DNA of 64,000 nt from Desulfocarbo sp964620595 (GTDB lineage: Bacteria; Desulfobacterota; Desulfarculia; Desulfarculales; Desulfarculaceae), in NCBI GenBank assembly GCA_964620595.1, contig CAZUHP010000012.1, forward strand, positions 1 to 64,000, given 5' to 3'. A program made the translations under genes and the position numbers. Of the stretch, positions 7,610 to 18,289 are shown piece by piece; the stretch's first letter is position 1; each line of letters opens with the position of its first letter. A model generated the notes under the pieces. It saw only the letters and a program-made list of their open reading frames with translations, was not told the DNA's origin and did no database searches.

Positions 7610-8755
7610 TCACAGGCCCATCTTCTTGGCGATGATGGACTTCATCACCTCGCTGGTGCCGGCGAAGATGGGGTACACCCTGATGTCCCGGTAGGCGCGG
7701 CAGATGGGGTATTCCTCCATGTAGCCATAGCCTCCGTGGAGCTGCACGCACTGGTAGGCCACCCGGTTGGCCATCTCGGTTATCCACCACTTGGCCATGG
7801 ACACCTTCTGAATGATATCCCGGCCGGCCAGGTGGTCCGCGATCAGCTCGTCCAGGAAGGAACGGCCCAGCTCGATCTCCGTGGCCATCTCGGCCAGCTT
7901 GAAGGCGTTGTGCTGGTGCCTGGCCAGGGGCTTGCCAAAGGCCGTGCGCTCCTTGCAGTAGGCCAGGGTCATGTCCAGCATGGACCGGGCCGCGGCCTGG
8001 GCTATGATGGAGGTCACCAGCCGCTCCTGCTGCAACTTCTGCATCAGGTACGGAAAGCCCATGCCCTCGGCGCCCAGGAGGTTCTCCTTGGGTACGCGGC
8101 AATCCACAAAGGACAGCTCGGCCGTGTCCTGGCCGTGGAGGCCCATCTTCTTCAGCTTGCGGCCCTTGACAAAACCCGGGGTGCCGTCTTCCACCAGGAT
8201 CAGGCTCATGCTCTTGTGGGCCGGCTGGTCCTTGGCGCCGGTCTTGACCGCCACCACCACCAGGTCGCAGCAGATGCCGTTGGAGATGAAGGTCTTCTGG
8301 CCGTTGATCACGTAATGGTCGCCGTCGGCCCTTGCCGTGGTGCGCATGGCCTGGAGGTCCGAGCCAGCGTCGGGCTCGGTCATGGCCACGGCCAGGAGCA
8401 CCTCTCCCCTGGCCGCGCCGGGCAGCCAACGCCGCTTCTGCTCCTCCGTGCCGTAGGAGTGGATATAGGGCGCCACGATGTCGCTGTGCAGGCCCACCAG
8501 AAAGCTGTGGGCTCCGGCCAGGCCCAGCTCCTGGTTTATGATCACCGAGTACTCGAACCCCACCCCGGAGCCGCCGTATTCCTCCTCCAGCCAGGGGCAG
8601 AGGAAGCCCTGCTCACCCAGGGCCCTCCAGGCCGAGCGGGGCACCATGCCCTGTTCGTCCCACTGCTCCAGGTGGGGCACCACCTCCTTTTGCAGGAACC
8701 TGCGAAAGGAGGCGCGGAATATCTTGTGTTCCTCCTGATACCAATCACGGGCCAT
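7610..8755 (-). CDS. Acyl-CoA dehydrogenase, long-chain/isovaleryl type
   Basis: 381-aa FAD enzyme. LAVAMTEPDAGSDLQAM and YVINGQKTFISNG are the flavin/substrate motifs. The usual C-terminal catalytic Glu is absent: the segment reads IFAGTSEVMK. A Glu in LQQERLVTSII instead matches the position used by long-chain and isovaleryl-CoA dehydrogenases. It is the last gene of the TetR-ligase operon, 32 bases after the SDR gene. The ATG at 8755 gives MARDWYQEEHK, a typical start. Confidence 0.94.
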   Translation of the reverse strand: MARDWYQEEHKIFRASFRRFLQKEVVPHLEQWDEQGMVPRSAWRALGEQGFLCPWLEEEYGGSGVGFEYSVIINQELGLAGAHSFLVGLHSDIVAPYIHSYGTEEQKRRWLPGAARGEVLLAVAMTEPDAGSDLQAMRTTARADGDHYVINGQKTFISNGICCDLVVVAVKTGAKDQPAHKSMSLILVEDGTPGFVKGRKLKKMGLHGQDTAELSFVDCRVPKENLLGAEGMGFPYLMQKLQQERLVTSIIAQAAARSMLDMTLAYCKERTAFGKPLARHQHNAFKLAEMATEIELGRSFLDELIADHLAGRDIIQKVSMAKWWITEMANRVAYQCVQLHGGYGYMEEYPICRAYRDIRVYPIFAGTSEVMKSIIAKKMGL

Positions 8756-8787
8756 GGCGGCTCTCCGGTCAGAATTGGGGCGGACTC

Positions 8788-9555
8788 CTACCTGGGGGCC
8801 ATGCGCAGGGCGCCATCCAGGCGGATGGTCTCGCCGTTGAGCACGGGGTTCTCTATGATGGCCGTTGCCAGGGCGGCGAACTCGCGCGGCTCGCCCAGCC
8901 GCGGCGGGAAGGGCACCGACTTGCCCAGCGACTCCTTCACCTTGTCCGGCAGGGCCGCCAGCATGGGCGTATTGAAAAGCCCCGGCGCGATGGTCACCAC
9001 CCGGATGCCCAGCTCGGCGAACTCCCGGGCGATGGGCAGGGTGATGCCCACGATGCCGGCCTTGGAGGCGCTGTAGGCGGTCTGGCCGATCTGGCCCTCA
9101 AAGGCGGCCACGCTGGTGGTGTTGATGACCACCCCCCGCTCGCCGTCGCGGTTGGGCTGGTTGGCGGCCATCTTCTCGGCTGCCAGGCGGATGACGTTGA
9201 AGGTGCCGATCAGGTTGACCTCTATGGTCTTGCGAAAGATGTTCAGCGGCATGGGGCCTTCCTTGCCCAGCACCTTGGCCGGGATGCCCATACCCGCGCA
9301 GTTGATCAACAAGTGAAGGGCGCCAAAGGCGTCCAGGCAGGTCTTCAGGCCGCCGGCCACCTCCTCCTCGCTGGTCACGTCAACCTTGTGGAACACGGCC
9401 TGGCCGCCCAACTCCCCGGCCAGGCGCCGGCCGCCCTCCTCGTTCAAGTCGAAAATTGCCGCCTTGGCCCCGGCCGCGGTGAGCCGGCGCACGCAGGCCT
9501 CGCCCAGGCCGGAGGCTCCGCCGGTCACCACTGCCACGCTGCCTTTTAGATCCAT
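8788..9555 (-). CDS. SDR-type 3-hydroxyacyl-CoA dehydrogenase (HSD10-like)
   Basis: 255-aa short-chain dehydrogenase. The nucleotide-binding TGGASGLGEA motif is at residues 12-21 and the catalytic YSASK near 160, with an upstream Ser in NTTSVAAFEGQIGQ. This segment and PGLFNTPM are characteristic of the human HSD17B10 / bacterial 3-hydroxy-2-methylbutyryl-CoA dehydrogenase branch, so oxidation of a 3-hydroxyacyl-CoA with NAD+ is likely. It lies between two acyl-CoA dehydrogenases with 28-32-base gaps. GGAAAGG precedes the ATG. The exact substrate is unknown. Confidence 0.92.
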   Translation of the reverse strand: MDLKGSVAVVTGGASGLGEACVRRLTAAGAKAAIFDLNEEGGRRLAGELGGQAVFHKVDVTSEEEVAGGLKTCLDAFGALHLLINCAGMGIPAKVLGKEGPMPLNIFRKTIEVNLIGTFNVIRLAAEKMAANQPNRDGERGVVINTTSVAAFEGQIGQTAYSASKAGIVGITLPIAREFAELGIRVVTIAPGLFNTPMLAALPDKVKESLGKSVPFPPRLGEPREFAALATAIIENPVLNGETIRLDGALRMAPR

Positions 9556-9583
9556 CTTTACCTTTCCTTCCCGCCCAAAGGGC

Positions 9584-10729
9584 TCATCCGTTCAGGAGCA
9601 CGCCGCCGATAGTCATGATCTCCGCCTCCTTGGTGCCCTCGTACAGCTCCAGGATCTTGGCGTCGCGGTAGAACTTCTGCACCTCGTACTCGGCGATATA
9701 GCCATAGCCGCCGTGGATCTCCAGGGCCGCGTTGGCGCAGAACACCGCCGTCTGGCCCCCGTAGTACTTGGCCATGGCGGCCAGGGTGTAGTCGGGCTTG
9801 CCGGCGTCTATGAGCCAGGCGCAACGGTACACCAGCCCCCTCAGCGCCTCGATGCGAATGGCCATCTCGGCCAGCTTGGCCTGGGTGAGCTGGAAGCTGC
9901 CGATGGGCACGCCAAAGGCGGTGCGCTCCTTGGAGTAGCGGACCGCGGCGTCCAGGCAGGCCTGGCTCAGGCCCAGGGCCTGGGCCGCCACCATGGGCCG
10001 GGTGGTGTCGAAAAAATGCATGAGCTGATAGAAGCCCCTGCCCTCCTCGCCCACCAGGTTCTGTTGAGGCACGCGCACGTCCTCGAAGCTGATCTCGGCC
10101 GTGTTGCTGGCGCGGATGCCAAGCTTGCCGTGGATCTTGCTGCGGGTGACGCCCGGGGTGTCGGCCGGCACGATGATCTGGCTGAAGCGGGCGTGGCGGC
10201 TGCTGGCCTCCGGCTGGGTGATACACTGCACCACCATGAAGTCGCAGACCGTGCCGTTGGTGATGAACATCTTGCTGCCGTTGATCACATAGTCGCCGCC
10301 GTCCTTGACCGCCCTGGTCTGGTAGCCCGCCACGTCGGTGCCGGCGTTGGGCTCGGTGAAGGCCCCGGCGCTGACCAGCTCGCCGGCGCACACCTTGGGC
10401 AGGTACTGCTGCTTCTGCTCCTCGCTGCCGTAAAGATAAATGGCCTCGCAGCCAAAGGAGGCGGTCAGCACGTTGGCGCCGATGCCCATGTCCACCCGCG
10501 AAAGCTGCTCGGTGATGAGCACGTTGCCCAACACGCCCACCCCGGCGCCGCCGTACTCCTCTGGTATCCAGGCCCCCACCAGGCCGTTCTCGGCGGCCTT
10601 TTTCACCACCTCTCGCGTGTATTTCTCCTGCTCATCGCACTCGGCCGAGATGGGCGCGAACTCGTTCCGGGCGAACTTGAGGGCCATGTCCCGGAGCATC
10701 CTCTGTTCTTCGGTCAGATCGAAATCCAT
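9584..10729 (-). CDS. Acyl-CoA dehydrogenase
   Basis: 381 aa, full length. It has the MDFDLTEEQRMLRDM start, SAGAFTEPNAGTDVAGY and YVINGSKMFITNG motifs. The YEGT position is LYEGTKEAEIM, so the canonical catalytic Glu is kept, unlike the dehydrogenase at 7610. Two differently built dehydrogenases in one operon suggest substrates of different chain length or branching. It begins 39 bases after the DUF35 gene. Confidence 0.95.
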   Translation of the reverse strand: MDFDLTEEQRMLRDMALKFARNEFAPISAECDEQEKYTREVVKKAAENGLVGAWIPEEYGGAGVGVLGNVLITEQLSRVDMGIGANVLTASFGCEAIYLYGSEEQKQQYLPKVCAGELVSAGAFTEPNAGTDVAGYQTRAVKDGGDYVINGSKMFITNGTVCDFMVVQCITQPEASSRHARFSQIIVPADTPGVTRSKIHGKLGIRASNTAEISFEDVRVPQQNLVGEEGRGFYQLMHFFDTTRPMVAAQALGLSQACLDAAVRYSKERTAFGVPIGSFQLTQAKLAEMAIRIEALRGLVYRCAWLIDAGKPDYTLAAMAKYYGGQTAVFCANAALEIHGGYGYIAEYEVQKFYRDAKILELYEGTKEAEIMTIGGVLLNG

Positions 10730-10768
10730 GCCTTTCCTCCCCGAAAAAAAGCGTCTCGCCGCCTGGCT

Positions 10769-11173
10769 TCAGCCCCGGAGGGCAAAGGTCAGCACCCTCA
10801 AGTCTTCGAAGGTGGACACCTCCTGGGGGGCAGCCTGGTTGCCCAGGGTCACGGGCTTGCCGATGAGGTCCATGCCGGCCTCCTCCGGGTCCACGCCCAG
10901 CAGGTTGCCCATTACCCAGGGCCCTTCCTCCAGCTCCACCAAGGCTACCACGTAGGGCGGGGTGAAACCCATGGGCGCCACCCGCACCACGGTGAAGGTG
11001 CGGACCACCCCCTCGCCGGACAGGTCAAAGGGCTCCATGTCGCTCTTGCCGCACTCTTGGCACACGGCCTTGGGCGGAAAGCCGACCGCGCCGCAGGCCC
11101 TGCACTTGAGCCCCGGGAAGCGGCCCTGCCTGAGCCCCTGTTGGTATTGCTCAAAGGTCAGCGGATAGGCCAT
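10769..11173 (-). CDS. DUF35 OB-fold zinc-ribbon protein, thiolase partner
   Basis: 134-aa protein with an N-terminal rubredoxin-like zinc ribbon (CRACGAVGFPPKAVCQECG, residues about 22-41) and a C-terminal OB fold. In this family the protein binds acyl-CoA and forms a complex with an SCP-x type thiolase or HMG-CoA synthase. Its start is only 3 bases after the stop of such a thiolase (11177), which supports a thiolase/DUF35 complex here. Confidence 0.9.
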   Translation of the reverse strand: MAYPLTFEQYQQGLRQGRFPGLKCRACGAVGFPPKAVCQECGKSDMEPFDLSGEGVVRTFTVVRVAPMGFTPPYVVALVELEEGPWVMGNLLGVDPEEAGMDLIGKPVTLGNQAAPQEVSTFEDLRVLTFALRG

Positions 11174-11176
11174 GGC

Positions 11177-12346
11177 TCAGCTCCTCAGAATGATGTTGCA
11201 GTTGGTGCCCAAATCGCCGCCCAGGGTGTCCACCAGGCCCACCTTGGCTCCCTCCACCTGCCGGTCGCCGCACTCGCCCCTGAGCTGCTTGACTATCTCG
11301 TAGACCTGGGCGGTGCCGGTGGCCCCGATGGGGTGGCCCTTGGCCTTGAGCCCGCCCGAGGGGTTGACCGTGACCTTGGTGCCGCCCAGGGCGGTTTCGC
11401 CCTCGCTGGCCGCGGGATAGGCCCGGCCGAACTCGTAGAAGCCCAGGGCCTCCAGGGCCAATATCTCGGCGATGGTGAAACAGTCGTGCAGCTCCACCAC
11501 GTCTACCTCCGCCGGGGTGAGACCGGCCTGCTGATAGGCCTGTCCCACGGAGGACACCCGGGCCTGGACCACGGTCAGGTCCTTCTGCAGGTACAAAGCC
11601 CCGCGGGAGGCCTGGCCCAGCCCCGCCACCCACACCGGCTTTTCGGCCAGGTCCTTCACCTTGCCCGCCTCGGCCACCACCACGGCCGAGGCTCCGTCGC
11701 TGAAGGGGCAGCAGTCGAAGAGTTGCAGGGGATCGGCCACCATGATGCCCTCCAGCACGGTCTCGGCGGTGATCTCCTTCTGGAAATGGGCGTGGGGGTT
11801 CAGGCAGCCATGGCGGTGGTTCTTGACCGCCACCGCGGCCATGTGCCGCTTCAGCTCGCCCAGCTCCACGCCGTACTTGGCGGCGTACTGGTGGGCGGCC
11901 ATGGCGAACACGCCGGGGAAGGTGATGCCCGAAGGCCCCTCGTAATAGGCGTCAGAGGCCATGGCAAAGGCCCGGGTGGCCAGGGGGGTGCCCAGCTTGG
12001 CGGCGCGCTCGGTTCCGCCCACCAGCACCACGTCATACACGCCGGCGGCCACCAACAGGACCGCGTGGCGAAAGGCCACGGTGGCGGTGGCGCAGGCCGA
12101 TTCGAAGCGGGTGGCCGGGGCGTTCACCGGCAAGGCCAGCTCCGCCGCGGCGAACGGCGCCATGTGCAGTTGCGCCTCCTCGAAGTCGCCCAGGCAATTG
12201 CCGAAGAACAGGGCCTCCATGTCGCCCGGCTCCAGGCCGGAGGCAGCGATGGCCTCCAGGGCGGCCTCGCAGAACATCTCTAGGTTGGTCTGGTCCGAGA
12301 CGCCGAACTTGGTCATTCCCACGCCGAGGATGCCTACTTGTCGCAT
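11177..12346 (-). CDS. Thiolase, SCP-x type
   Basis: 389-aa thiolase-superfamily protein for thiolytic cleavage or condensation of acyl-CoA. The nucleophile is the Cys of FESACATATVA near residue 85, with the His of KAKGHPIGATG near 340. The C-terminal CxG motif of classical thiolases is not obvious; the end is LVDTLGGDLGTNCNIILRS, as in SCP-x enzymes that work with a DUF35 partner. GGGAG precedes the ATG at 12346. Confidence 0.92.
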   Translation of the reverse strand: MRQVGILGVGMTKFGVSDQTNLEMFCEAALEAIAASGLEPGDMEALFFGNCLGDFEEAQLHMAPFAAAELALPVNAPATRFESACATATVAFRHAVLLVAAGVYDVVLVGGTERAAKLGTPLATRAFAMASDAYYEGPSGITFPGVFAMAAHQYAAKYGVELGELKRHMAAVAVKNHRHGCLNPHAHFQKEITAETVLEGIMVADPLQLFDCCPFSDGASAVVVAEAGKVKDLAEKPVWVAGLGQASRGALYLQKDLTVVQARVSSVGQAYQQAGLTPAEVDVVELHDCFTIAEILALEALGFYEFGRAYPAASEGETALGGTKVTVNPSGGLKAKGHPIGATGTAQVYEIVKQLRGECGDRQVEGAKVGLVDTLGGDLGTNCNIILRS

Positions 12347-12371
12347 GATATCTCCCAGGTTGATTACAGGG

Positions 12372-12397
12372 CCGGCCTCCCGCCGGGGAGGCCGGCG
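12372..12397 (-). terminator. Intercistronic GC hairpin without U-tract
   Basis: Perfect 11-bp stem (GCCGGCCTCCC) with a GCCG loop, 8 bases after the ligase stop and before the thiolase. No U-run follows, so readthrough into the thiolase is expected. It may shape relative transcript stability. Confidence 0.55.
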
Positions 12398-12405
12398 GAT
12401 ATGCC

Positions 12406-14064
12406 TTAGTCCTTGGCCAGCTTCTGCTTCAGGTCCTCGCGCAGCTCGTTCTTGAGGATCTTGCCCACCGCGGAGCGGGGGAGCGCCTCCACTGTCTCGA
12501 GCCGCTCGGGGTGCTTGTAGACCGCCACGCCCTGCTCGGTCATGAAGCGGCAGATGTCCTCCAGGGTGACGGTCTTGCCTTCAGCGGGAACCAGGTACAC
12601 GCAGGTGCGCTCGCCCAGGTTCTCGTCGGGCATGCCCACCGCCGCGGCGTCGGCCACGTCCGGGTGGGCCAGGAGCACGTTCTCCACCTCCTGGGCGCTG
12701 ATGTTGTAGCCGCCGCGGATGATGATGTCCTTGGCGCGATCAAAGAACTTGAGATAGCGGTCGCCCTTGAGCTGGAACAGGTCGCCGGTGCGGATGTAGC
12801 CCTCGGAGTCAAAGGCCTTCTCGTTCAAGTCCGGCCGCTTGAAGTAGCCGGGGATGACGTTGGGACCGCGATAGAGCAGCTCGCCCACCTCGTCTTCGCC
12901 GGTGAGTTCCGAGCCGGAGCCGTCCACTATCTTGGTGCTTATGAACTTGGTCATCTCCACCGACCACTCCACCCCCGGGGTGCCGTAGCGCGGCAGGTGG
13001 TCCACCCGCAGTTCCATGTCCGGCACGTCCTTGACGCCGGAGACGATGGCCGTGCCCTCGTTCTGGCCCCAGATGTTGCCGATCTCGATGTCCCACCGCT
13101 TCTTGAATTCCTGGAGGGACCACAAGGAAGGCGGCGCAGAGCCGACCGTGATGGAGCGGATGAAGCTGAGGTCCACCTCCTGGAGCTGGGGATGCTTGAG
13201 CATCAGGTTGATCACGGCCGGCACCAAGAGGGTCCACTGGATGCGCTCCTTGATCATCTGTTGCAGGAGCACCGCCGGCTCGAAGGGATGGTGCAACACC
13301 AGGGTCCCACCGAACAAGAGCCAGGGCACGAACACCGTGCCTACCGAGGCCATGTTCACCAGGGGGCCGGCGGTGAGGGCCACGTCGCCGTACTGGGCCC
13401 CGCCGGCCTGGGTCAAGGTGGATTGGCAGCGCCAGTTGTTGTGGCTGAGCGGGCAGCCCTTGGGCTGGGCCTCGGTGCCGGAGGTCCAGCACAGGGTGAA
13501 GATGTCGTTCGCCTCCAGGGGCACCTGGTCCAGCTTGGGGTCCTTGTCCCCCGCGATCATGCCCGCCAGGTCCTGGTATGACCAGACGTTCTTGAGCCCC
13601 TCCACCTTGGCGGCCACCTCGCGGGCCATGGCCAGGTGCCCGAAGCCGTGGAAATCCTCTACCGTGATGAAGGCCTTGGCCCCGGTGTGCTCGGCCACGT
13701 AGGTGGCCTCCTTGGCCCGCCACTGCATGGGCATGGGAGTGATTATGCCGCCCGCCCTGGCCACGGCCAGGTACAACATGGCCAGCTCCCAGCAGTTGGG
13801 CATCTGCACCATGACGAAGTCGTCCTTCTCGATGCCCTCGGCCATGAGCGCCGAGGCAGTGGCCTCCACCGCCCGGGCCATCTCCTGGTAGGAGACGCGG
13901 GCGGGCGGAACGCCCAGCAGGTCCTCCTTGTTGTAAGGGTCCACCACCGCGGTGCGCTCCGGCATCTTTTGGACATAGCCGTAAAAGTCGTCCAAAAGAG
14001 TCTTGGTGCCCCAGCAGCCCTTGCCGGTCCACTCCTCGATCGCCTCTCGTGACGCCAAGATCAT
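12406..14064 (-). CDS. Acyl-CoA synthetase (AMP-forming)
   Basis: 552-aa ANL-superfamily ligase that activates a carboxylic acid with ATP and CoA. The P-loop region TLCWTSGTEAQPKGCPLSH is near residue 190-210. The hinge is in the TGDLFQLKGDRYLKFFDR segment, followed by IIIRGGYNISAQEVE. The catalytic Lys is in PRSAVGKILKNEL near the C-terminus. The ATG at 14064 (MILASREAIEEW) is chosen because AGGGAGG sits just upstream; the frame stays open further back across the TetR gene but that part is not coding. This is the entry step for the substrate of the operon. Confidence 0.94.
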   Translation of the reverse strand: MILASREAIEEWTGKGCWGTKTLLDDFYGYVQKMPERTAVVDPYNKEDLLGVPPARVSYQEMARAVEATASALMAEGIEKDDFVMVQMPNCWELAMLYLAVARAGGIITPMPMQWRAKEATYVAEHTGAKAFITVEDFHGFGHLAMAREVAAKVEGLKNVWSYQDLAGMIAGDKDPKLDQVPLEANDIFTLCWTSGTEAQPKGCPLSHNNWRCQSTLTQAGGAQYGDVALTAGPLVNMASVGTVFVPWLLFGGTLVLHHPFEPAVLLQQMIKERIQWTLLVPAVINLMLKHPQLQEVDLSFIRSITVGSAPPSLWSLQEFKKRWDIEIGNIWGQNEGTAIVSGVKDVPDMELRVDHLPRYGTPGVEWSVEMTKFISTKIVDGSGSELTGEDEVGELLYRGPNVIPGYFKRPDLNEKAFDSEGYIRTGDLFQLKGDRYLKFFDRAKDIIIRGGYNISAQEVENVLLAHPDVADAAAVGMPDENLGERTCVYLVPAEGKTVTLEDICRFMTEQGVAVYKHPERLETVEALPRSAVGKILKNELREDLKQKLAKD

Positions 14065-14186
14065 CAGATCCCTCCCTTTCAAGAGCGGCTCCTGGTGTGC
14101 CCGGCCCAGGGCGCCCCCTCCGCCCAGCAGCCCGGGCCCCCCTGACTTCCCTCCCCTTGGCCGTTCCGCCTCCGTGCTCGTGGCGG

Positions 14187-14825
14187 TCAGCCCTTTTTCG
14201 CTATGATTCCGTCTGCCATCAATTTCATGGCGGTTTCCCAGGTCTGTTTCAGGTAGGCCTTTTCCTGGTTGAAGAAGCGCTTGCTCTCCTCCCAAAGCAC
14301 CATTCCGGTGAACAGCGCCCACACCGAGTCGGCCAAGGCCATGGGGTGATGATCCTGGAACACGCCTTGGGCCATGCCCTCGGCAAAGATGCCGGCCAGG
14401 CCGCGGATGGCGCTGCCGGCCAGGGAATTGAGCTGCTCTATCAGCTCCGGGGACATGTACTGGCCGCCCCTGCTGGCCTGCAGGTGAAACAGGTTCATCA
14501 GGACCGCGGGGTCGAACTCGTAGACCTCGTACATGACCTGGGGAAGCTGCCGCAGCTTTTCCAGGGGCGTCAGGTCCTGGCGGGCGCGCAACCCCTGGAA
14601 CTTGTCCTCGATGAATTGCAGCAGGCTGATGATCAGGCTGGTGTAAAGCTCGTGCTTGTTCTTGAAGTAGAGGTACAGGGTCGCCGGACTGTAGTCTGCC
14701 TTTTCGGCGATCTCCTCCATGGTCGCCCCCTGGAAGCCCTTGGCGGCGAACACCGTGCGGGCCGCGGCCATGATCTCCCGGCGCCGCCGTTCTTTTTCTC
14801 TTTTTTTCCTGGCTTGCGAAGCCAT
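14187..14825 (-). CDS. TetR-family transcriptional regulator
   Basis: 212-aa repressor-like protein. The N-terminal helix-turn-helix spans about residues 15-62 (ARTVFAAKGFQGATMEEIA, then YSPATLYLYFKNKHEL). The rest is an all-helical ligand/dimer domain. It heads the acyl-CoA degradation operon, 122 bases before the ligase. As with FadR/PsrA-like TetR members, an acyl-CoA effector and autoregulation are plausible but inferred. Confidence 0.92.
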   Translation of the reverse strand: MASQARKKREKERRRREIMAAARTVFAAKGFQGATMEEIAEKADYSPATLYLYFKNKHELYTSLIISLLQFIEDKFQGLRARQDLTPLEKLRQLPQVMYEVYEFDPAVLMNLFHLQASRGGQYMSPELIEQLNSLAGSAIRGLAGIFAEGMAQGVFQDHHPMALADSVWALFTGMVLWEESKRFFNQEKAYLKQTWETAMKLMADGIIAKKG

Positions 14826-14956
14826 GGCCCCTCCCGCGGCTGGCCGCGCCGCTGTTTACTAAATGTGATTCAGTTTTATGATGCTCTTTCATTATAACGA
14901 ACGCCGGTCAGTGTCAACCAAAAACCTGGCCGCCCGCAGGCAATGGAACCCGCCGC

Positions 14957-14990
14957 CCAAAAAGAAAAGCCGCCCGCAAAGCGGGCGGCT
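14957..14990 (-). terminator. Intrinsic terminator of upstream thiolase unit
   Basis: Stem GCCGCCCGC/GCGGGCGGC (14969-14977 with 14981-14989), loop of three. On the minus strand it is followed by a U-rich run. It lies 36 bases after the stop of the thiolase at 15026 and separates that unit from the TetR operon. Confidence 0.85.
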
Positions 14991-15025
14991 CGCCGGGAAC
15001 CGGCTATCAGTCTACTTCTGTATGC

Positions 15026-16210
15026 CTACTTCCTCTCCAGGATCATGGCCGCGCCTTGGCCGCCGCCGATGCACAGGGTGGCCAGGCCCAGCTTCTTGTC
15101 CCGGGCCATCATGGCATAGAGCAGGGTGGTGAGGATGCGGGCGCCGGAGCAGCCGATGGGGTGGCCCAGGGCAATGGCGCCGCCGTTGACGTTGGTGATG
15201 TCGCGGTTCAGCCCGAGTTCCTTGATCACGGCCAGGGCCTGGGCCGCGAAGGCCTCGTTGGCCTCGATGATCTCCAGGTCGTCCACGGCAAGGCCGGCCT
15301 TCTTCAGGGCCGAACGGGTGGCCTCGATGGGCCCCAGGCCCATGACCGAGGGGTCCACCCCGCCCCAGCCATAGGAGCGGATGTAGGCCAGGGGCTTGCA
15401 CTTGAGCTCCTCGGCCTTTTCGGCGCTCATCACCACCAGGGCGGCGGCGCCGTCGTTGATGCCGCTGGCATTGCCCGCGGTGACGGTGCCGCCCTTCTTG
15501 AAGGCGGGCGGCAGCTTGGCCAGGGCCTCCAGGGTGGTGCCGAAGCGGGGGTGCTCGTCGGTGTCGAACACCTTGGGGTCGCCCTTGCGCTGGGGCACCG
15601 AGACCGGCACGATCTCGTCGGCAAAGCGGCCTTCCTTGATGGCGGCTTCGGCCTTGGTCTGGGACTCGAAGGCCAGTTGGTCCTGCTCCTCGCGGCTGAT
15701 GCCGAACTGCTCGGCCACGTTCTCGGCGGTGATGCCCATGTGGTAGCCGTTGAAGATGTCCCACAGGCCGTCGTGGATCATGCCGTCCACCAGGCTGCCG
15801 TTGTTCATGCGCTGGCCCCAGCGGGCGCCGGGCACCAGGTAGGGCGCTTGGCTCATGTTCTCGGTGCCGCCGGCCACCACCACCTCGGAGTCGCCGCACT
15901 TCACCGCCTGGGCGGCCAGCATCACGCTCTTGAGGCCCGAGGCGCAGACCTTGTTGATGGTAAAGGCATTGGAGGACACCGGGATCCCGGAGTGTATCTG
16001 CACCTGGCGGGCCACGTTCTGGCCCAGGCCGGCGCCCAGCACGTTGCCGTAGATCACCTCGTCCACCGCCTCCGGCGCCACGCCCGCGCGCTTGAGGGCC
16101 TCCTTGACCGCCACCACGCCCAAATCAACGGCCGAGGTACCCACGAAACAGCCGCCGAAACGACCCACCGGAGTGCGCGCCGCGCTTACGATCACTACTT
16201 CGTTGCTCAT
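15026..16210 (-). CDS. Acetyl-CoA C-acetyltransferase (thiolase)
   Basis: 394-aa classical thiolase. The N-terminal VIVSAARTPVGRFGG, the nucleophilic Cys of KVCASGLKSV (about residue 88), NGGAIALGHPIGCSGAR with the active-site His, and the second Cys in LCIGGGQGAAM are all intact. GAGGAG precedes the ATG at 16210. It follows another thiolase by 118 bases and ends at a terminator. It may serve beta-oxidation or acetoacetyl-CoA formation. Confidence 0.95.
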   Translation of the reverse strand: MSNEVVIVSAARTPVGRFGGCFVGTSAVDLGVVAVKEALKRAGVAPEAVDEVIYGNVLGAGLGQNVARQVQIHSGIPVSSNAFTINKVCASGLKSVMLAAQAVKCGDSEVVVAGGTENMSQAPYLVPGARWGQRMNNGSLVDGMIHDGLWDIFNGYHMGITAENVAEQFGISREEQDQLAFESQTKAEAAIKEGRFADEIVPVSVPQRKGDPKVFDTDEHPRFGTTLEALAKLPPAFKKGGTVTAGNASGINDGAAALVVMSAEKAEELKCKPLAYIRSYGWGGVDPSVMGLGPIEATRSALKKAGLAVDDLEIIEANEAFAAQALAVIKELGLNRDITNVNGGAIALGHPIGCSGARILTTLLYAMMARDKKLGLATLCIGGGQGAAMILERK

Positions 16211-16328
16211 AACTTATGACTCCTCTCTATCGCCCTCTTATAGCCTCGTATGATTCAGGCGGTACCAGCTCAGGCTCCACGATTGGCCAAAGAAGCCGCC
16301 TCTAGCAAACCTAGTTGGTCAAAGATCT

Positions 16329-17507
<1,179 letters not shown>

Positions 17508-17564
17508 TGGTTTGCCCTTTTTCGCAAAGCCCGGAGACAGGGCCCCGGGGTTGTTGCCCGAGGG

Positions 17565-18257
17565 TCAGTCCCCGGGCGAGTAGAACGGCGTGGTGATCAC
17601 CCGGCGCACCCGGCTGAGCGCCACCAAGCCGGTGCCGCCGCCCTCCAGGCCGGCGGCCTCCAGAAACAAGTTGCCCTCCCGCAAGAGCAGCCGCTTGGGG
17701 TCCACGGTCAGCCGGCGGGCGCCCCCCGTCGCCCCCCCCGTCGCGCCCCCCGTCGGCCCCCTTCCGCCAGCGCCCGGCGGCCCCTCCAGCTCCAGCACCA
17801 CCCGCCGGTGCTCGCTGATGGCCGGCTGCAAGGCGTAGAGCACCTCGGGCCGGCAATGGAAGCCATCGGCCACCACCACCCGGTCCAAGGCGTCGGAAAA
17901 GGTGTCCTTGACCGGCTCGGGCAGGCTGGCCACCAGGTTCTTGAGCCCGGTGAGCGCGCCCAGGGCCAGGGCGAAGTCGTTGAGCTGGGTAAGCTCGCGC
18001 ACCGCCAGGACCAGGGCGAACAGGTCGGCCAGGCTCAGGCCCGAGACGCTGAAGGTCAGCTCCTTGTCCAGCACAAAGCCCGGCAGGCGGCGCGAGAAGT
18101 GAAACGCAAAGCCCATTTCGGCCAGGGTTTCGCGGTCCTTGTAGAACTGGCGGCGGGAAATATTCAGCCGCCGGCACATCTCGTTGGGATCGCGCCGGGG
18201 ATGGGCCTTGATCTCGCAGATTATTCCCATTAGCCGCGCCAGCCGCCGGCTGTTCAT
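17565..18257 (-). CDS. WYL-type/DeoR-like regulator with Gly-rich insertion
   Basis: 230 aa. The N-terminal winged helix (about 1-60, RRQFYKDRETLAEMGF) is followed by a WYL-like ligand domain. Residues about 161-180 carry a low-complexity insertion of Thr-Gly-Gly-Ala units encoded by the G-rich repeat at 17719-17765. The ATG at 18257 has GGGAGAGG upstream; a TTG four codons earlier is less likely. It probably controls itself or the adjacent thiolases. WYL domains often sense nucleic-acid or nucleotide ligands, but I cannot assign one here. Confidence 0.8.
   Translation of the reverse strand: MNSRRLARLMGIICEIKAHPRRDPNEMCRRLNISRRQFYKDRETLAEMGFAFHFSRRLPGFVLDKELTFSVSGLSLADLFALVLAVRELTQLNDFALALGALTGLKNLVASLPEPVKDTFSDALDRVVVADGFHCRPEVLYALQPAISEHRRVVLELEGPPGAGGRGPTGGATGGATGGARRLTVDPKRLLLREGNLFLEAAGLEGGGTGLVALSRVRRVITTPFYSPGD
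17719..17765 (-). repeat. In-frame G-rich repeat inside WYL regulator (family member 4)
   Basis: Units of 12 bases on the coding strand (ACGGGGGGCGCG type) encode repeated Thr-Gly-Gly-Ala. The reading frame is kept, unlike the 10-11-base units in spacers. Confidence 0.85.
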
Positions 18258-18289
18258 GGCCTCTCCCAAGGGGTAAAGAAATTCCCTTA